A stretch of DNA of 64,000 nucleotides from Micromussa lordhowensis (lineage: Eukaryota; Cnidaria; Anthozoa; Scleractinia; Lobophylliidae): the NCBI GenBank assembly GCA_964020085.1, contig OZ026596.1:14769737-14833736 (forward strand), in the 5' to 3' direction. Each line of letters opens with the position of its first letter. Within the stretch, counting starts at the first letter, position 1. A model generated the notes under the pieces. The model was given only the letters and a program-made list of their open reading frames with translations. It made no database searches and had not been told where the DNA came from. Positions 1 through 13,500 of the stretch are shown here, one piece after another. A program made the position numbers and the translations under genes.

Positions 1-2487
1 ACGAACTATTTCTGAAATGCAGTGGGCGGTCGGCGGATTGCGCATTGAAGGGTCAACTGTGAAATTAAGGTGAATGAGACAAATATAAAATATATGAACT
101 CATCACCGACTATAACAATTTAACACCTAAAACGAAAACACTTGAAAAAACTTCAAAGTACTTTGGGGCTTTTCTAATGAAAATACCGTAAAGCCTTTTA
201 AAATTACTCCTCTTATGAAGATTCGGCTCTCTCAAGATATTAAGAATTTAAAAACCACTATCAGAAAATAGGAAATCCAAAACAAAATTTTGATTTAATC
301 AAGACTTTATTCTTACTAAGGTCAACTCAAAAAAGACGGGATAACAGCGAAATAATCTCGCATTGTTCGGCATCATGTTACAAAACAAATAAAAAAGTTT
401 GAAATTTCTACATTCAAGCAAAGCGTTATGAGCGTTACATCGATCAGTAGTCATAGGGAGAGACTATCAAAACCCAACAAGATATAATGCATCTAAATAC
501 CTTTCGTATTAAGCTTTTCTGGCGTAGAAAAAAACAAACAACTGTGAAAATCGCCCGTCAGCAAGAAACCGAATTCGTCGTATTGCCGTTTTTCTTCTTA
601 CAGCGAAGTGAAGGAATGTTACCGAAAAAAACGCAGTGACCAACAGTGAATTTATTCCAGCCGGTTAATCCATGTTTGCCCTAAAAGAGAAGAACAAATA
701 AAACTCCAAAAAATTAATAGACCATAATAGATCAATGTGTAAAGTGTAAACAAATTAGCTCGAAGAACGAAGACAAACATGGCTGGTTCGAAACGACTCT
801 GTAATGATAATAAACACGAACTGGTATATAATAACCTGACCTGATCAGTTGTAGCTGACTAGTGCCGGCGACAGCTTTCACGTGTATATCGAAGCTGTTA
901 TTCCGAGCTAGTGTGGTTGGGCAACTCACTTGATTAACTTTCATTGTTTGCTCGTGATGTTTGCATGATTCATTAAATCAAAGATTGGTCGTGATCATGT
1001 AAATTCACTTTACAACAATGACCTAAACCATAGTTAGTGGAGGAGAAAAATATATAAAATATAATAATATAAATGCGACAAGAACTACAAAATTCAAAAT
1101 AGTTATTATTTACGTACATCAGGAATACACTGAATACTGATCAAATAGTCGAAACAACACAGTGATTGATTCTTCGGAACAATTGAACCGCTTGAAAGTT
1201 AAATTTGTACATACACACAGTTCACTGTACAAAAGCAGCTATCCTTTTCGTAGACAGAACAGGCCCCGTGCGTTTGACAATCAATCCCATTGCCCACTCA
1301 TTGCACAGGATCAAGGTGAACTTGCCACAAACAGGCTCACAAAAACCAAACAACTGTGAAAATCTCGTGGTCATCTGAGCATTTAATGTATCGTAAGTCT
1401 GTCAATAGTGTCAAGACAAAGATAAAATTTGTTCGATGTTGCACCTATCCAAAATCGGACTAAGCTATTTCATAGTGTAGTTCCAGATAACCTCATACTG
1501 CGAGAAACTGTTGCATGATGGCTACAGCAAACAAACTCCAATCTGCGCAAGAAACGCAGAACGGCAACAAACCAATATCAACTTCACGGAATAACAATTT
1601 AAAAGTGAACAGTTGGTACATACCCTGCTTGTTGAAATCCTTGACAAACGTGCAATGCAAAGTGAACTAGATTCCTCAGAACGAAACGGCAGCGATCAAC
1701 GGAGGGTTATTGACAAGCTGTGTTACGACAACTGTTCCTGTCGGCGCTCAGTAGCGCCGCTTTCTTGAATTTAAATAACCCGAGGGAATTTGCTAAGTCG
1801 CTAGCTGTGAACAACACACAAAGAACTCGTGCTTGCTGTAAACCTGAGGTAGAGAGAGCCAAGCCGCAAACGATCAGCTCATTGTCAAAGGTTACGGCGC
1901 AATTTTATACTCAGCGGGTATTCCTTGTGATATGGAATGAATGGAATGCAATATTATACCTACACCCTCAATCATATTGTTCACTAGTGGAAATTAGAGC
2001 AGGACTGTCTGCAAAGAAACCAAACAGAAAACATTTTTCATCAAAATTAAAATCCGTGCATATTATAGTAATCTTAGACACACAACGACATGACAGTATA
2101 AATTTCAATCCGAAACCTTGCGGATTATTATTCCAGATAATGTTCATCTTGACCATGGATACATCTCCACAACGTCCTCGTAAGAGGGAAGGCAGACTGA
2201 CAAAGCCTTCAGATATAAAGTGTACAGGATGAACAACTCTAACAACACTCTTAATTAAAGAGGTATCGAACACAGTTTGTCCTATTTACTCTCTAAACAG
2301 GGGGATTGAAACAGCAAACTAGCAAGAAGTTTTTTTTTCATCTCGGCTTATGGTAGGGGTAGCGACACTAAAATTGTCTTGTATGCATGTCTAAAGGCAC
2401 GTTTTCAATTTACCTGACCACCGGATTTGAGTGATTTATACCGACTTTGCCGGACTTTGCCGGACTTTGCCACTTCCACTAAAATTT
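1..2487. other. Left-flank intergenic DNA, no gene seen
   Basis: AT-rich DNA. Reading frames here are short, mutually overlapping, and resemble no family I recognise. I see no convincing exon with splice sites and no tRNA or rRNA. Distal regulatory DNA for the gene starting at 7230 cannot be excluded. Confidence 0.5.
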
Positions 2488-2702
2488 CAATCTCGTTCCC
2501 AGAGTCTTCGTTCCCCTTGACCAGCGGTCGGAAATACGAGAGCTCTGGGAGCAACGATTTGAATAACAAAGGAAATAAACCGAATTCTGCCCATCCAGTT
2601 TCACTGCGCAGTCTGAAGCGTATGCCTGAAATGTGGTTGCTCCCAGAGCTCTCGTTTTCCGACCGCTGGTCAAAGGGAACGAAGACCCTGGGAACGAGAT
2701 TG
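2488..2702. mobile_element. Foldback DNA element, copy 1 (9-bp target duplication)
   Basis: The two ends are inverted copies of each other for about 68 bp, beginning CAATCTCGTTCCCAGAG and ending with its complement ...CGAGATTG. The element is flanked on both sides by CTAAAATTT (2479-2487 and 2703-2711), an exact 9-bp duplication. It has no coding capacity. The tips match the elements at 3098-3153 and 5368-5713. A 9-bp duplication is typical of Mutator-like (MULE) transposition, so a non-autonomous MULE-type foldback is the best guess. Confidence 0.8.
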
Positions 2703-4227
2703 CTAAAATTTACTAAAGGTGGCTCGTACCAGTTTTCAGGTTTTTGACGGCTCGTAACTTTGTAAGAATAGAACAAAAAGGCAGACCAGGGTCACTGTAG
2801 TATTTTTGTAAATTTGGATTATATAATTTATACTTTACCTAAAACAGCTGTTATTTTGTCGTCAGCAGTTACCATGGCAATATTCCAAAAGGATTTTCCA
2901 GACCTGTTTTTTCGCTTATGTCACTAATTGCGTTCTCGAGGTACGAGAGAACGCTTCCTAATTTTGTTTTCGCAGGCGCCAGAAAGCGAGAATTTTTGGA
3001 CTGCAAATTGGCCGCCCCTGTAAAGTTTTTCAGGGGTTTTGAGCCTCGTTTTCGTGTCCATCTGCTACGTCATGCTTGTTCTCTTGTGGCTTTTTTCCAA
3101 CCTCGTTCCCAGGGTCCTCTCTCTACCTCGAGAGGACCCTGGGAACGAGGTTGGCTTCTTTCGTGATTTTCAACGTTTTGAGGTTTTCATTGAACAGGTT
3201 TTTCACTCTGATTGCATTCGACAAAAAAGAGAATGCAGTCCCAATGCAGACGGCGTGAGATTTTTTGGCCGGGCGAAAACAAATTACACCATCGCAAAGC
3301 ACGTGTATACGAGACGATTTGTGCTCATTTCTAGAAGTTTTGATTCTGGACCGTGCGAGGCCTGTTTGGTCAGCATGCGAGATAACGTGCTTTTGTTACA
3401 TAGCTGGGATGGACGACCGTATTTTATTCTGTTCACAAACACGACTTTGCATCGCCTTGGCTCTGTGATGTTAACCGTGGGATCTAATAATTATTGCCAG
3501 TCGCACGAAGTTTGTCCGGGAGTTTGTTTACGACAAAACAAGGATAAACGGAAACGCGAGAGCAAATGTTACAGATGTTAGCTGATATTAGTGCTTCCAG
3601 CTCAGAATACTAGAAGTAACACAACTATCCTTTTTGAAAATTAGCCTTTATGCGTAAACATTACCAGTAAAAGTGAGAATGAGACGTGTTGATGGCATCA
3701 AATTGTGAATTTACCGAAACTGGAGCCGTCACGCAACGTGTCATCAAAGGTCATATCAAAAATCGCATTAGCAAGGAAAATCAATAACAAGGAAATCAAA
3801 ACCACAGAACATAGTGGACTTTGTCAGTATGTTACATGTCTGTAAAACTTCAGCCGTTCACATAAAGATAATGATTTCAGCAACAGATAACTATTATCAC
3901 AGGCGGAGAACGCACTCCTAATCTTTGATTACTATCCCGCTCGTCCAGAAACCGCTTTTTCGATCGTCCCCACTGACTGAGAGCCTGAAACAGGCTATAC
4001 TAGTAAGTAAAAAATTAACCCGGTGACCCAATTGTTTTTTTAAACCATAGCTTTTGGCATCTGAAAAGGGAAACGCACAACAATTTTTAAAAAAAAATTA
4101 CGAAGCCGATTTCTTGTAAACTTGGAAAAACGACAATTTGCACAGAGTGCAAATTTCCTTCCGTAGAATTTTTTTAGTTTTTTTTTTCTGACGTTTGCTC
4201 TCAATGATAACATTATATTAAAACAAT
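2703..4227. other. Intergenic DNA without recognisable gene
   Basis: Apart from the 56-bp palindrome at 3098-3153, nothing with recognisable coding sequence is visible. The open frame across 3039-3581 is largely created by the palindrome and has no family resemblance. Confidence 0.4.
3098..3153. repeat. 56-bp miniature of the same foldback family
   Basis: A near-perfect palindrome beginning CAACCTCGTTCCCAGGGTCC and closing with its complement around an 8-base loop. Flanks are GCTTTTTTC (3089-3097) and GCTTCTTTC (3154-3162), a 9-bp duplication with one mismatch. The tip sequence and duplication length match the larger copies at 2488 and 5368. Confidence 0.75.
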
Positions 4228-4810
4228 AGATCGTTTTCACTTGACGTCATCACTTTCTAAAATCTTTAACTAAAGATCCACCAAAGTTTTCATCCTCATC
4301 AGGTATAAGAGGTGACATATTTATATCTGTCTACAACTTTACAGCTCAATAGCGTGCCTCGTTTGGAAACCAGAGCATTTTGAATTTCCGGGTTATGGAG
4401 GTGCGTGACGCAAGGCTACGATCACATTTGTTGAAAAATATATACTTATCTCATGATTTGGAGCCCTGTTAGAAGCTAGAGCATTAGGAAAAGTGCTTAT
4501 GTAAATACTTGTTTTTCAGTACTGATAATCAGTCGCCTAGAAAGCCAAAGTAAGTTCCAGATGTTTACACTATTTTCCGGCCGCCTTATTGGTGTACCAT
4601 GGAGGTACACCAATATGGCGTTTCCATACTGGGCTCTGTAAATTTCTGCGAAACGTTTCGACGAATATCTGAAGTTTGGGGAAACGCACAGGGCTAAAAC
4701 TTGGAGAAGTGTCTTATTTTTTTATCTTCTATAACATCACAATTTCTCAGCTTTTTCCACTGGATAGTTTTCGATTTATTTTTTTATTGCGTGACAGTGA
4801 AAACGATCTA
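4228..4810. mobile_element. Inverted-repeat element with internal GGCCGCC hairpin, copy A
   Basis: The ends TAGATCGTTTTCACT and its complement at 4795-4810 define an approximately 580-bp element. A hairpin at 4577-4620 has arms CCGGCCGCC...GGTGTACC and GGTACACC...GGCG. The same hairpin, followed by a conserved CTCTATAAATTT-like stretch, recurs at 6058-6120 and 46317-46385. Coding sequence is not recognisable in this copy. Confidence 0.55.
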
Positions 4811-5027
4811 TAAAAAGAAATGCGGACAAATCCGGATTTCAATACATTTCTCTGTAAATTTTTTACCTCTTTAAATGCCTGTATCTCAGTGAAAACTAAC
4901 CCGATTAACACCACACTTGGGGATTTTGTGAATCTCGGTGTGCTCTTTCTGACTATGTGAATCAATAGTTGCTAATCCCATAATTTACAGACTCGTACCT
5001 AGTCCTTCACGGTATGAAATCAGGCAA

Positions 5028-5359
5028 TAGACCTTTTTACCGATACGGCGGCCATCTTGAATTCTATTGTTTTGACTGAGAAATTATGGGCTGCCGAGGG
5101 GGCAATCGCTGGAAAACTTATCGTATACACAGCTTTCAGGATAAATTTTTACTGCTTGTCTCTCATATTCCATAACAAATATTACAAGCGTTACATCTTT
5201 CCGTCACGATATTTGGCAGTTGTTCCTATGGTTATCGAAAAATTATTGTTAAAAGTTATCACGCCACAGTATTCTTTTTAATTATTTCTCATCAGCCCCC
5301 TGGGCATCCCATAATTTCCTCGGAATTCAAGATGGCCGCCGTATCGGTAAAAAGGTCTA
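5028..5359. mobile_element. MITE with ~37-bp terminal inverted repeats
   Basis: The left end TAGACCTTTTTACCGATACG is mirrored exactly by the right end at 5323-5359, with weaker similarity for about 30 bp further inside. The element is about 330 bp and has no coding capacity. A TA at each tip suggests a TA duplication as in Tc1/mariner-type elements, but this is not proven. It abuts the next element: base 5359 is also the first base of that element's 9-bp duplication. Confidence 0.7.
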
Positions 5360-5367
5360 TTACCCGA

Positions 5368-5713
5368 CAATCTCGTTCCCAGAGCCCACGTGCCTTTTGG
5401 TCAGCACCAAGACACGGAGCTCTGGAATAATCAATTTCCAGAGACCAAGAATTTAGGACTTCCGGTTTCACAGCGCATGCGTGGCTTGGTTTATTTGGAG
5501 TCCAGAGGTGAAGTCGATGTGAATACGTTCCACAAAGACATTCAATACGCACTGGAAAGACTAGGAAAGTCGAAATTTGGCTTTGAAAGAACGACAGTTA
5601 TCAAATTTTAAAAGCAAAAGAAACGAGGGCTCTGGGAACGAGCTTGTTGATTATTCCAGAGCTCCGTGTCTTGGTGCTGACCAAAAGGCACGTGGGCTCT
5701 GGGAACGAGATTG
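5368..5713. mobile_element. Foldback DNA element, copy 3 (9-bp target duplication)
   Basis: Perfect inverted arms of about 67 bp (5368-5434 and 5647-5713) begin CAATCTCGTTCCCAGAG, as in the copy at 2488. The flanks ATTACCCGA (5359-5367 and 5714-5722) are an exact 9-bp duplication. The ~210-bp centre has no recognisable gene. Arm identity suggests recent movement or conversion. Confidence 0.85.
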
Positions 5714-5819
5714 ATTACCCGATTACCCAGAGCGTGCAACTTTGCACATGACGTCACTAAAACTATTGATCCTCCTGATATTTTACTTTCATGATGTAAT
5801 AAGAGCAGCTGAAAACTAA

Positions 5820-6480
5820 TATCCATAAACATTTGTGCTCAGAATGGGTTCTTGGTTTTGTGATAGACCACTCTTGAATTTCTTACATGTAAGCTTTTGC
5901 GTGACACGACATTTACATGACGGCCGTGTTGGTCAAAAAGTGACCTATTTGAGGACTTATTTCGGGGAATTTAGCTGAACAGTTCTTGTATTAGAAAAAG
6001 TATCATTTTAATGTTTTTTAGTTCCTCGAGAGATGAATTCACGCTTTTGTAGCATTTCCGGCCGCCATGTTGGTGCCCATCCGGATGGTCACCAACATGG
6101 CGTCCCCATGCAAATCTCTATAAATTTGGGTAAAAAGTTTCTCCGCATATCTTGTTAAGAAATATTATTTTCACCTGAATCTTGGCGAGAGTCTTTGCAT
6201 ACTTACCTTCTTTCTTTTCTCAGATTCTGGACTTATCTATTGAACGGTTTTGATTTTTATTTTGAACGGCGTGACCAAAACCAGCAATATTCGTGCAACG
6301 GCGTTTTTACAAGTAGTTTTAGATACGCCTTTCCCGCAAAAATTACTGTTTCCGGTGACGTCCGCATCGAAACAAATCTGATAAAAAAATAAATAAAATA
6401 ACGGCCAAGGTACAATATTCGCTATTCGTTCTCCGCTTGTCCTTCCATCAGATGGCCTTCCCACAATACCACTAAAAAGT
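5820..6480. repeat. Related inverted-repeat element, copy B of the GGCCGCC hairpin family
   Basis: A hairpin at 6058-6102 (GCCGCCATGTTGGTG against CACCAACATGGCG) is followed by CTCTATAAATTTGGGT, matching the repeats at 4577 and 46317. The outer limits are approximate, set by a TGGTTTTG/CAAAACCA-type inverted match near 5851 and 6275. No transposase frame can be read. Confidence 0.45.
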
Positions 6481-7229
6481 GAATTAAAAAAACAATTAAA
6501 TACATAAATTAATCTAGAAATAGAAATATGTAAGAAATAATTTTTTTTTTCAAAAAAAAAAACTCTTCATATTTCATTTAGTTCAAATGGTAGATTTAAC
6601 TAACACGTGAAGGTAGATGTTTTGGTGTCTATTTCGGAAAATGCTTGTATGAAGAGAATTTGCGGAAGACTAGATCGGAATGTCGCCAATAAAACGGTTT
6701 TCGAGTATCTTTATCGCGTAGTTGTGGAATGCATTTCGCCGTGATTTTTGATTGATCGCAATATAATTAACAAGTCATGCAAAGCTTAAATGTTTGGCAA
6801 GTGAAACGTTTGGTCACAGAAGCAAAATTTTGGCGGGGATAAAAATGAGAGAAACGGTTTATCGTATCCCTTCGAAGTCTGTGTAAGCGCAGTGTAGTTA
6901 TTTAGGGTTCTATAGCCTGACATATTGTCACCTGTCCTGGTACTTGTTATTACGGAAACAGTAAGAAATAAAATGAAATGGGTGTCAGATGGCTTTGGTT
7001 TGAATTGTTTTGTTCTTTTTTTTTTTTTTAGGATCCAAGATTCCGTAGCTGATCTACGAGTTTATGGGTGAAGAGTCACCCTGTTCGCCCTAATCTTTGT
7101 TACTTTTGTACTTCGTTCAACATTCAATTGTGACAATTTTACTCACCCAGGGGGACGCGGGTGATCTAATAATGACGTAACCTTTGACGCATCCACGAAA
7201 TTCCGCAACTCGAGCTGAAGTGAGATATA
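6481..7229 (+). promoter_or_regulatory. Upstream region of the SWAP70-like gene
   Basis: This stretch lies directly 5' of the first coding exon and must hold the promoter or 5' UTR if no upstream non-coding exon exists. It contains long A and T runs (6540-6563, 7018-7031). I cannot identify a TATA box, initiator or specific factor site with confidence. Confidence 0.3.
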
Positions 7230-7506
7230 ATGGAAGAAAGTGACGCAGAGAATTCGAAGGAAAAGCAATCCTCAGTTAAACTAGAAAGTGATGTTCTCAA
7301 TAGCATCAGACATACATTTCAAACGTTAGATGAAACAAATTCGGGAAAAGTTGCCAAATCAAAGTTACAAGTTCTGTGTGCGAGCATTTGTCGTGACATT
7401 GGTGTTACGTTCGATACCCAACATCTCACGGACTTCAAGTCTACTTCAACTACTATTACTTTCCAAGATTTTGTAAAATATCTTCAAGGTCACCTTCTTG
7501 TTAAAG
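7230..7506 (+). CDS. SWAP70: SWAP70-like exon 1 (EF-hand-like N-terminus)
   Basis: Encodes residues 1-92 plus one base of codon 93. The stretch IRHTFQTLDETNSGKVAKSK resembles the family's opening helix and degenerate EF-hand loop (Asp-x-x-x-Ser-Gly-Lys). Without a full set of acidic ligands, calcium binding is doubtful. Donor AAAG|GTAGGC. Intron 1 is 840 bp. Confidence 0.9.
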
Positions 7507-10500
7507 GTAGGCTAGATATTTATGTTTGTACAGTTAGGGATGGCAATCGCCGTTTCTAATTAATGATCGACCATTTCAGTACTTCGATTTGTTAAAATAT
7601 TATTGAAAGTTGTTTTAAATGAAAATTGTTATAAATGATCGTAAATCCTTTAAGTCCTACATAGCTGGAATCCTTGACTGTGACCCAAAAATGTTTTTGC
7701 TTTCACATGTTTGCCTTATAGCTTAAGCTATAATATTATTATATATTCAGTGACTTGAAGTAAAGGGTAGAACATTTTAATTCACTTAATTCAAGTTATT
7801 ATTCATTCCAAATATTTCCCCGTTTCTGATTGGTTAAAACCACACGCTTAATTCACCATAACCAGCTGCTGTTGACCAAATTTGCAAAGAATTTTGTCAC
7901 ATTCAACCAATGACGTCAAAAGTGCAGCCCGCTGCAGATTATTGAACCATTGACCAAGAAAACCTGGGGACAAGGTTGTGTTATTTTAACAAAGTTGTTA
8001 AAATTGTTTGAGGGTGTGCAATTTTTAAAAATAAAACTCATTTTCTCCTTTAAGAGTTTGAAAATATTTTGAATGAATAATAAAGCAATATGATTGAATT
8101 TGGCTTTCGTAGGATATGAAGAATTCTGCAGATCTCGTAGGGTGTTGTCCACCTTGGCCTTCAGCCTCAGGGGATAACATTTCCCTCGACCTGCAGCATC
8201 CTTCATATCCTACTCATCCTCATTCAATAATTGCTTAATATCGAATGAGAACTGCATTCAAAAGTAGTTATTTCTCAGATTGGAAATAATCAAATATGAA
8301 ACAATATAAAATGTTGTGTTCACAAATGCTTTTCTCTTATTAACAGCCCAAGCAGTAACAATAGATTACTCCAAAGTCCACCAGCTGTGTTGGACAGTTG
8401 TACAACAGAAGTTCTTCAAATGTTCTGACCATGAATATATAAGTGAAGATGCTGCATTCAAGCAGTTTCTTGTTTTTAATATTTTGGATATTGAAGAAAT
8501 TTCTAAAGTTGAAAAAGAAGAAATTGCTGTAATTCTTGAGAAGTTTGTACATGCCATGGGAAAAGCTTGGGATCAAAAGCCTCTGCAAGAATATTGTGAA
8601 GAAAATCACCTACTAACATTCTGGCAGTATTTGGAATGTTTGGAGAAGTATATTGCAGGGAATGAGAAATGGTGAGGTTAACTGATGTCTAATTCATATT
8701 TTCAAACTTACTTTTAGCATAAGGTATAACTTTACACTTTGTATTCAGATCTAATGTGTGCAGTCATTAACGTTTGTGGTAATTAGGTATTCAACTTATA
8801 ATCCCATGTACTTTATGTAACTACATGTATGAATGTACAAAGAATATAAGAAGAACAATTGTTGATAATTAAATTGTATACAGTCGAACCTCCTGTAAAT
8901 GACCACCCAAATGTCAAGCCTGGGTTGTTGCTTATGAGAGCTTAGACCACATATTGGGTCAAAATTTGTGCATTTTTTCTTTAAATTTTAAAGAGTCAAT
9001 ATCAAGAAAAATCTTGTACTAAATTCCATTGTAAAATTTCCATCTCTTGTACTACCCAGCAATGCAATAATGTTGCAACACCTTATTATCCAATTTCTGC
9101 TCTATTATCTGTCAAGTGGTCACTTAGGGTAGGTTAAAAAAAAAAGAATTTTAATATGTGCTAAAACCAAGAAGATGGATGCTGGACGTTGGACAATGGA
9201 CAATGGACGGCTTGCCCATTTTAAGGTCAAATTTCTCAAAAACCAAATTGACAAAAACCACTGGCTTTTGTGATGCACCGTCACATAAACGCGGTGACGT
9301 GACATGTGACAAATTTGTAATGCAATCTTTGGGGGTATGATTTCCATATAAGAAAGAGTTGGCCCGCAATGTCACTTGAATTGAAGGGCTTCCTGCAAAA
9401 AGGGCGTATATCGCTTTTTTAGCAGATTTTCATTTTCTGGCACACTGACTTGTGTTGACATGAGAAACATTGTTCCGTAATTGATTTTGTTGGTTTGCGC
9501 TTCGTTTTCGAGAAATAACGTATGCAAAAAACTCAGTCTTTGAAAAACAAAAGAATTGGAGTATGAATTTCTGTTTGAGTGTTAGGGCCTTCTTTTAATG
9601 TAAGACGTGGTATCAAGTTTAGAATACTGTCACACACAAACCAAACCTAGCCTCCTCCGCTTACCACTCGGTTGTTTCAGAGATGTACGTGACAGATATT
9701 GATTTTTCAGGTACTCCACTTATGACATATAATGGTTTCTCAAGCACTTTTAGAATCAACAATGAATGGGAAAAGCACATACATTACAATTGAATTACAT
9801 GTGTTTGCCGTCCACCCCGACATGCTCATACTACTATGAACTGCGTACAATCTCTAATAATTCATGTGACATTCCGGGTCAACTCGTTTTTATATGAAAA
9901 TCATATCCCCAAAGATTGTGTGACAAATTTGTCACATGTCGCGTTCCCCCATTTATGTGATGTTGCATATCATCTATTCTCTATCCTCGGTTATCCATTG
10001 TCTATTGTCCATCCTCTATCATCCATTGTCTATCATCCGGCATCTATTGTCCAGAATCCATCATCTGTGTTTTAGCACAGGCCAAAAATAAAAAGGCCAA
10101 AAATAAAAGAGGCCAGAGTCACTTATGAGAGGTGGTCACTTACAAGAGGTTCCAAATATAGTGATTTGACTTGGAAACTTTTGGTATTTTGGAAAAGTGG
10201 TTGCTGAGGAGAGGTGGTTGTAATTGATTGATTGATTGATTGATTAAATTTTTATTGATCCAACTAAACACTTGCAGACATACGTGCAAGTTTACAATGC
10301 AAGTTTACAATGCATAACTACAAACATTAAAACTAAATAAAGTTAAAAAGATATCTATTTATAAAACAGCGCTTAAAGCGCTCTGTGCGAATGCGTGGTA
10401 ACGTATAATCATGACCACGTTGTCGTAAAGATTGATATGTACGTTTGCTCGGTAGAAGATCTGTTAAACAATGAGTATCTGTATGTGTGATTTTTTCCCA

Positions 10501-13500
10501 TAGTTGTTTATCCCTAGTTAGGATTACATTGTGAAATAGTACAGGCGTGTGAATTCAACGATTTATTTCGACAGGAATCGACAAATACACGGCGGCCATG
10601 TTGACCGCATGGTAACAACTGGTGCCAGGCCTCCGCGGCCAGTAAAGCGCCTAGGGGAACTGTGACATCCCCCTCTTTTTGAAAATAACAAGAACGAGAG
10701 CTAGGTTTACATAACGCTTGCCGAAAACTACAATGCGGCATAACACGGCTGTGCCCTGCTGGGCCTATCGTTGAGGTAGCAACATATGCAGGGCTCACAG
10801 TCATAAAGAATTAGTAATTAAATCAAAGTCACTAAATGTCACTTAAAAGGGACCGAACGAAACTGAGTGTCACTCCAAGCTGAATGTTCTCCGTCTTTTA
10901 ATCTGGCTGGGACTCGTGTCTCGCGCCCGGATCTTGTCACTTGGCTCTTCGGCTGGTAGATCGTGTTTCCCCCTCGAACAACAGCGATCTCATCCTCGGG
11001 TCTAAGTTTAGCTGGACTCTCTTGAGTCTTCTCTGCTACGGTAGGGGTGGCTGAACTAAAGCCTTCATTGGGGGCTACAGGAGTTACAAGGTTGCCATTC
11101 ACTGTTGTGTTGTGTGGTGTTGTGGCTAGTTGTTTGAAGGGCAATTCTTGGCTGGACGTCGCTTCAGGGGCGACTTGAGGAAGAGGGGGTGGCTCTTTAT
11201 CGATACCTCTTGGACGCAGGTGCTCTCTTGTCCTCTGGTACAGCTTGCCGTTCATCTCTACGATATATGTTCTTGGTTCTCTGTCAGGGTGACGGCGGTT
11301 GAAAATCTTGCCCTGGTCCCAGACATGCTTTCTCGAGTTCCATACGTATACTGGTTCAGACTGGTTGAGAACACGCTTGTCACAACTGGCTCTCTTGTTG
11401 TAGAACTCTGCTTGCTTAGTTTGCTTCTGAAAGTTGGCTTCTTGGTGAGCGCCATTACCAGGGTGCTTGGATTGGAGGGTGAGGTTACTAGTCGGCAGTG
11501 GGGATCTGGGTTTCCGCCCGTACAGGAGCTCGTAAGGCGATGGAAGGTGGTCGTCCAAAGGGGTTATCCTGTACATCCACAGAGCCGTTTCTGGGCACTG
11601 GTTGTTTTCAACTGCTTTTTTCCAGAGAGACTTTGTAGTGCCAACACACCTTTCTGCAACACCATTTGTTTGGTGATGGTATGGTGAACTGAAAGTTAGG
11701 GTGACACCGCTCTCTTCACACTTCCTCTTAAACAACTCGCTGACATACTGGCTCCCGAAATCGGCAGTAAGGTGTGAAGGTAGGCCATACTCGGCAAACA
11801 CACTTGTAAAGTGGCTGGAGATGGTGGATGCTGAGGTATTACTCAGGGTCCTGATGACGGGGAACCTTGAATAATAGTCGACAATGATCAGGTAGTTTGC
11901 ACCATTGAACTGGAAGATGTCGGATCCAAGCTTTTCCCACGGCCTTGTGGGGAGGTCAGGTTGCATTGCTGGCAGCTTCGGTTGTGCTTGTTGGTGCCTG
12001 TTGCATATTTCACAGTCCTTCACCATCTGGCGGATGTCGTTTGAGATACCAGGCCAGAAGACTGACTGCCGGGCTAAGAGTAAGCACTTGGTTTCGCCTT
12101 GGTGACCAGTGTGTGTCACCTCCAACACTCGAGCACGGAGGGATTCTGGCACGACGACTCGGTCTCCTTTGAGTATCAGACCGTCTTCTAAAACTAAATC
12201 ACACCTAATGTTCCAGTAGTCCCATAGTTCCTTTGGGCAGTGTTTCCTATACTCTGGCCATCCTTTGTAGATGGTGTTCTTCAACAGCTGTGTTGTCGGG
12301 TCCATTGCTGAAGCTGACTTCACCAAGCCAATGTCGATAGGGCATGAGGTATCTGTAACAAAGTGTATGCTGTATTCGGGGGCGCAGCTTTCACTCTGGT
12401 ATTCAGATTCGATTACCTCCATTTTTGTACACACACGGGACAAGGCATCGGCAACTGGGATTGTTTCTCCTCATCTGTACTTGACCTCAATGTCGAATTT
12501 CATCTGAGTAGCAGTCTTTGCAACCTGGCCGGCGCTTCTGCAATGTTCTTTTTGAAGATCTGTTCTAGCGGCAAGTGGTCAGTTTCAACTAGAGTGTGTC
12601 TGCCAAGCAGATAATACTCAAACTTTTCCAGGCCAAACATCACGGCTAAGCATTCTCTCTCAATGTTGGAGTACCTGACCTCAGTGTCTGTGAGTGATCT
12701 TGATGCCATAGCGACAATTCTTTCTTTGCTGTTCGAATCAATTTGTCTTATCCAGGCTCCTACCCCCTTTTGGCTGGCATCACACTGTAGGATGGTGGCT
12801 GTTGCTGGATCTGGGTCATAGTAAGACAACACCTGTGCTGAACAAAGTTCCTTCTTGATTCTGTCTAGAGCCGCTTCGTGTTCCTGTTCCCACCTAAAGT
12901 GGACGTTCTTTCTGGTTAATTCCCTAAGGGGTGCGGTAAGCTCTGCGATCTTGGCTGAGAAGCGGTTGAGATAGGTGATCAGTCCCAGTAGGGACAGAAG
13001 TTCCTTGGCATTGGTTGGCGCAGAGATAGACTTGAGAGCTTCCAATTTGTCAGCTGCCGGACAAATACCATCCTGTGTTAGTGTGTGGCCAAAGAAACTG
13101 ACACTTTGTTGCTTAAACTGCACTTTCCCAGAGTTCAGACTCACATTGTTCGCCCTAGTGGCTTCAAGCATGTTGACGAATGCTTGGTCGTGCTCTTTCT
13201 CTGTTGAACCAAAGACAATGATGTCGTCAGCTATCCCAGTAACATTGGGCATGTTCTTATAGACGTCGTCTAACTTTCGCTGAAAAATGTCCTGGGAAAC
13301 AACAATGCCAAATGGTAGACGCTTAAATCTGTATCGTCCAAAGGGCGTGTTGAAGGTGCACAAGAGACTAGAGTCATAGTCGAGTTCAACATGCCAGTAA
13401 CCTTTTGTTGTGTCCACTACTGAGAAGTACTTTTTGCCATGGAGTAATGGGAGAATCTCATCGATGGTTCTGCTGTAGTAATGTTCACGGCGAATGTTCT

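Noticed and set aside
1720..2232. 170-codon open frame on +.
   Set aside because: No recognisable domain, and overlapping open frames occur on the other strand; likely chance.
3039..3581. 180-codon open frame on +.
   Set aside because: It runs through the 56-bp palindrome, whose frame products are known repeat translations, and shows no domain or splice context.
10514..10804. Open frame on the minus strand over the left LTR.
   Set aside because: LTR-derived frame repeated at the right LTR (15191-15400); not an extra gene such as env.
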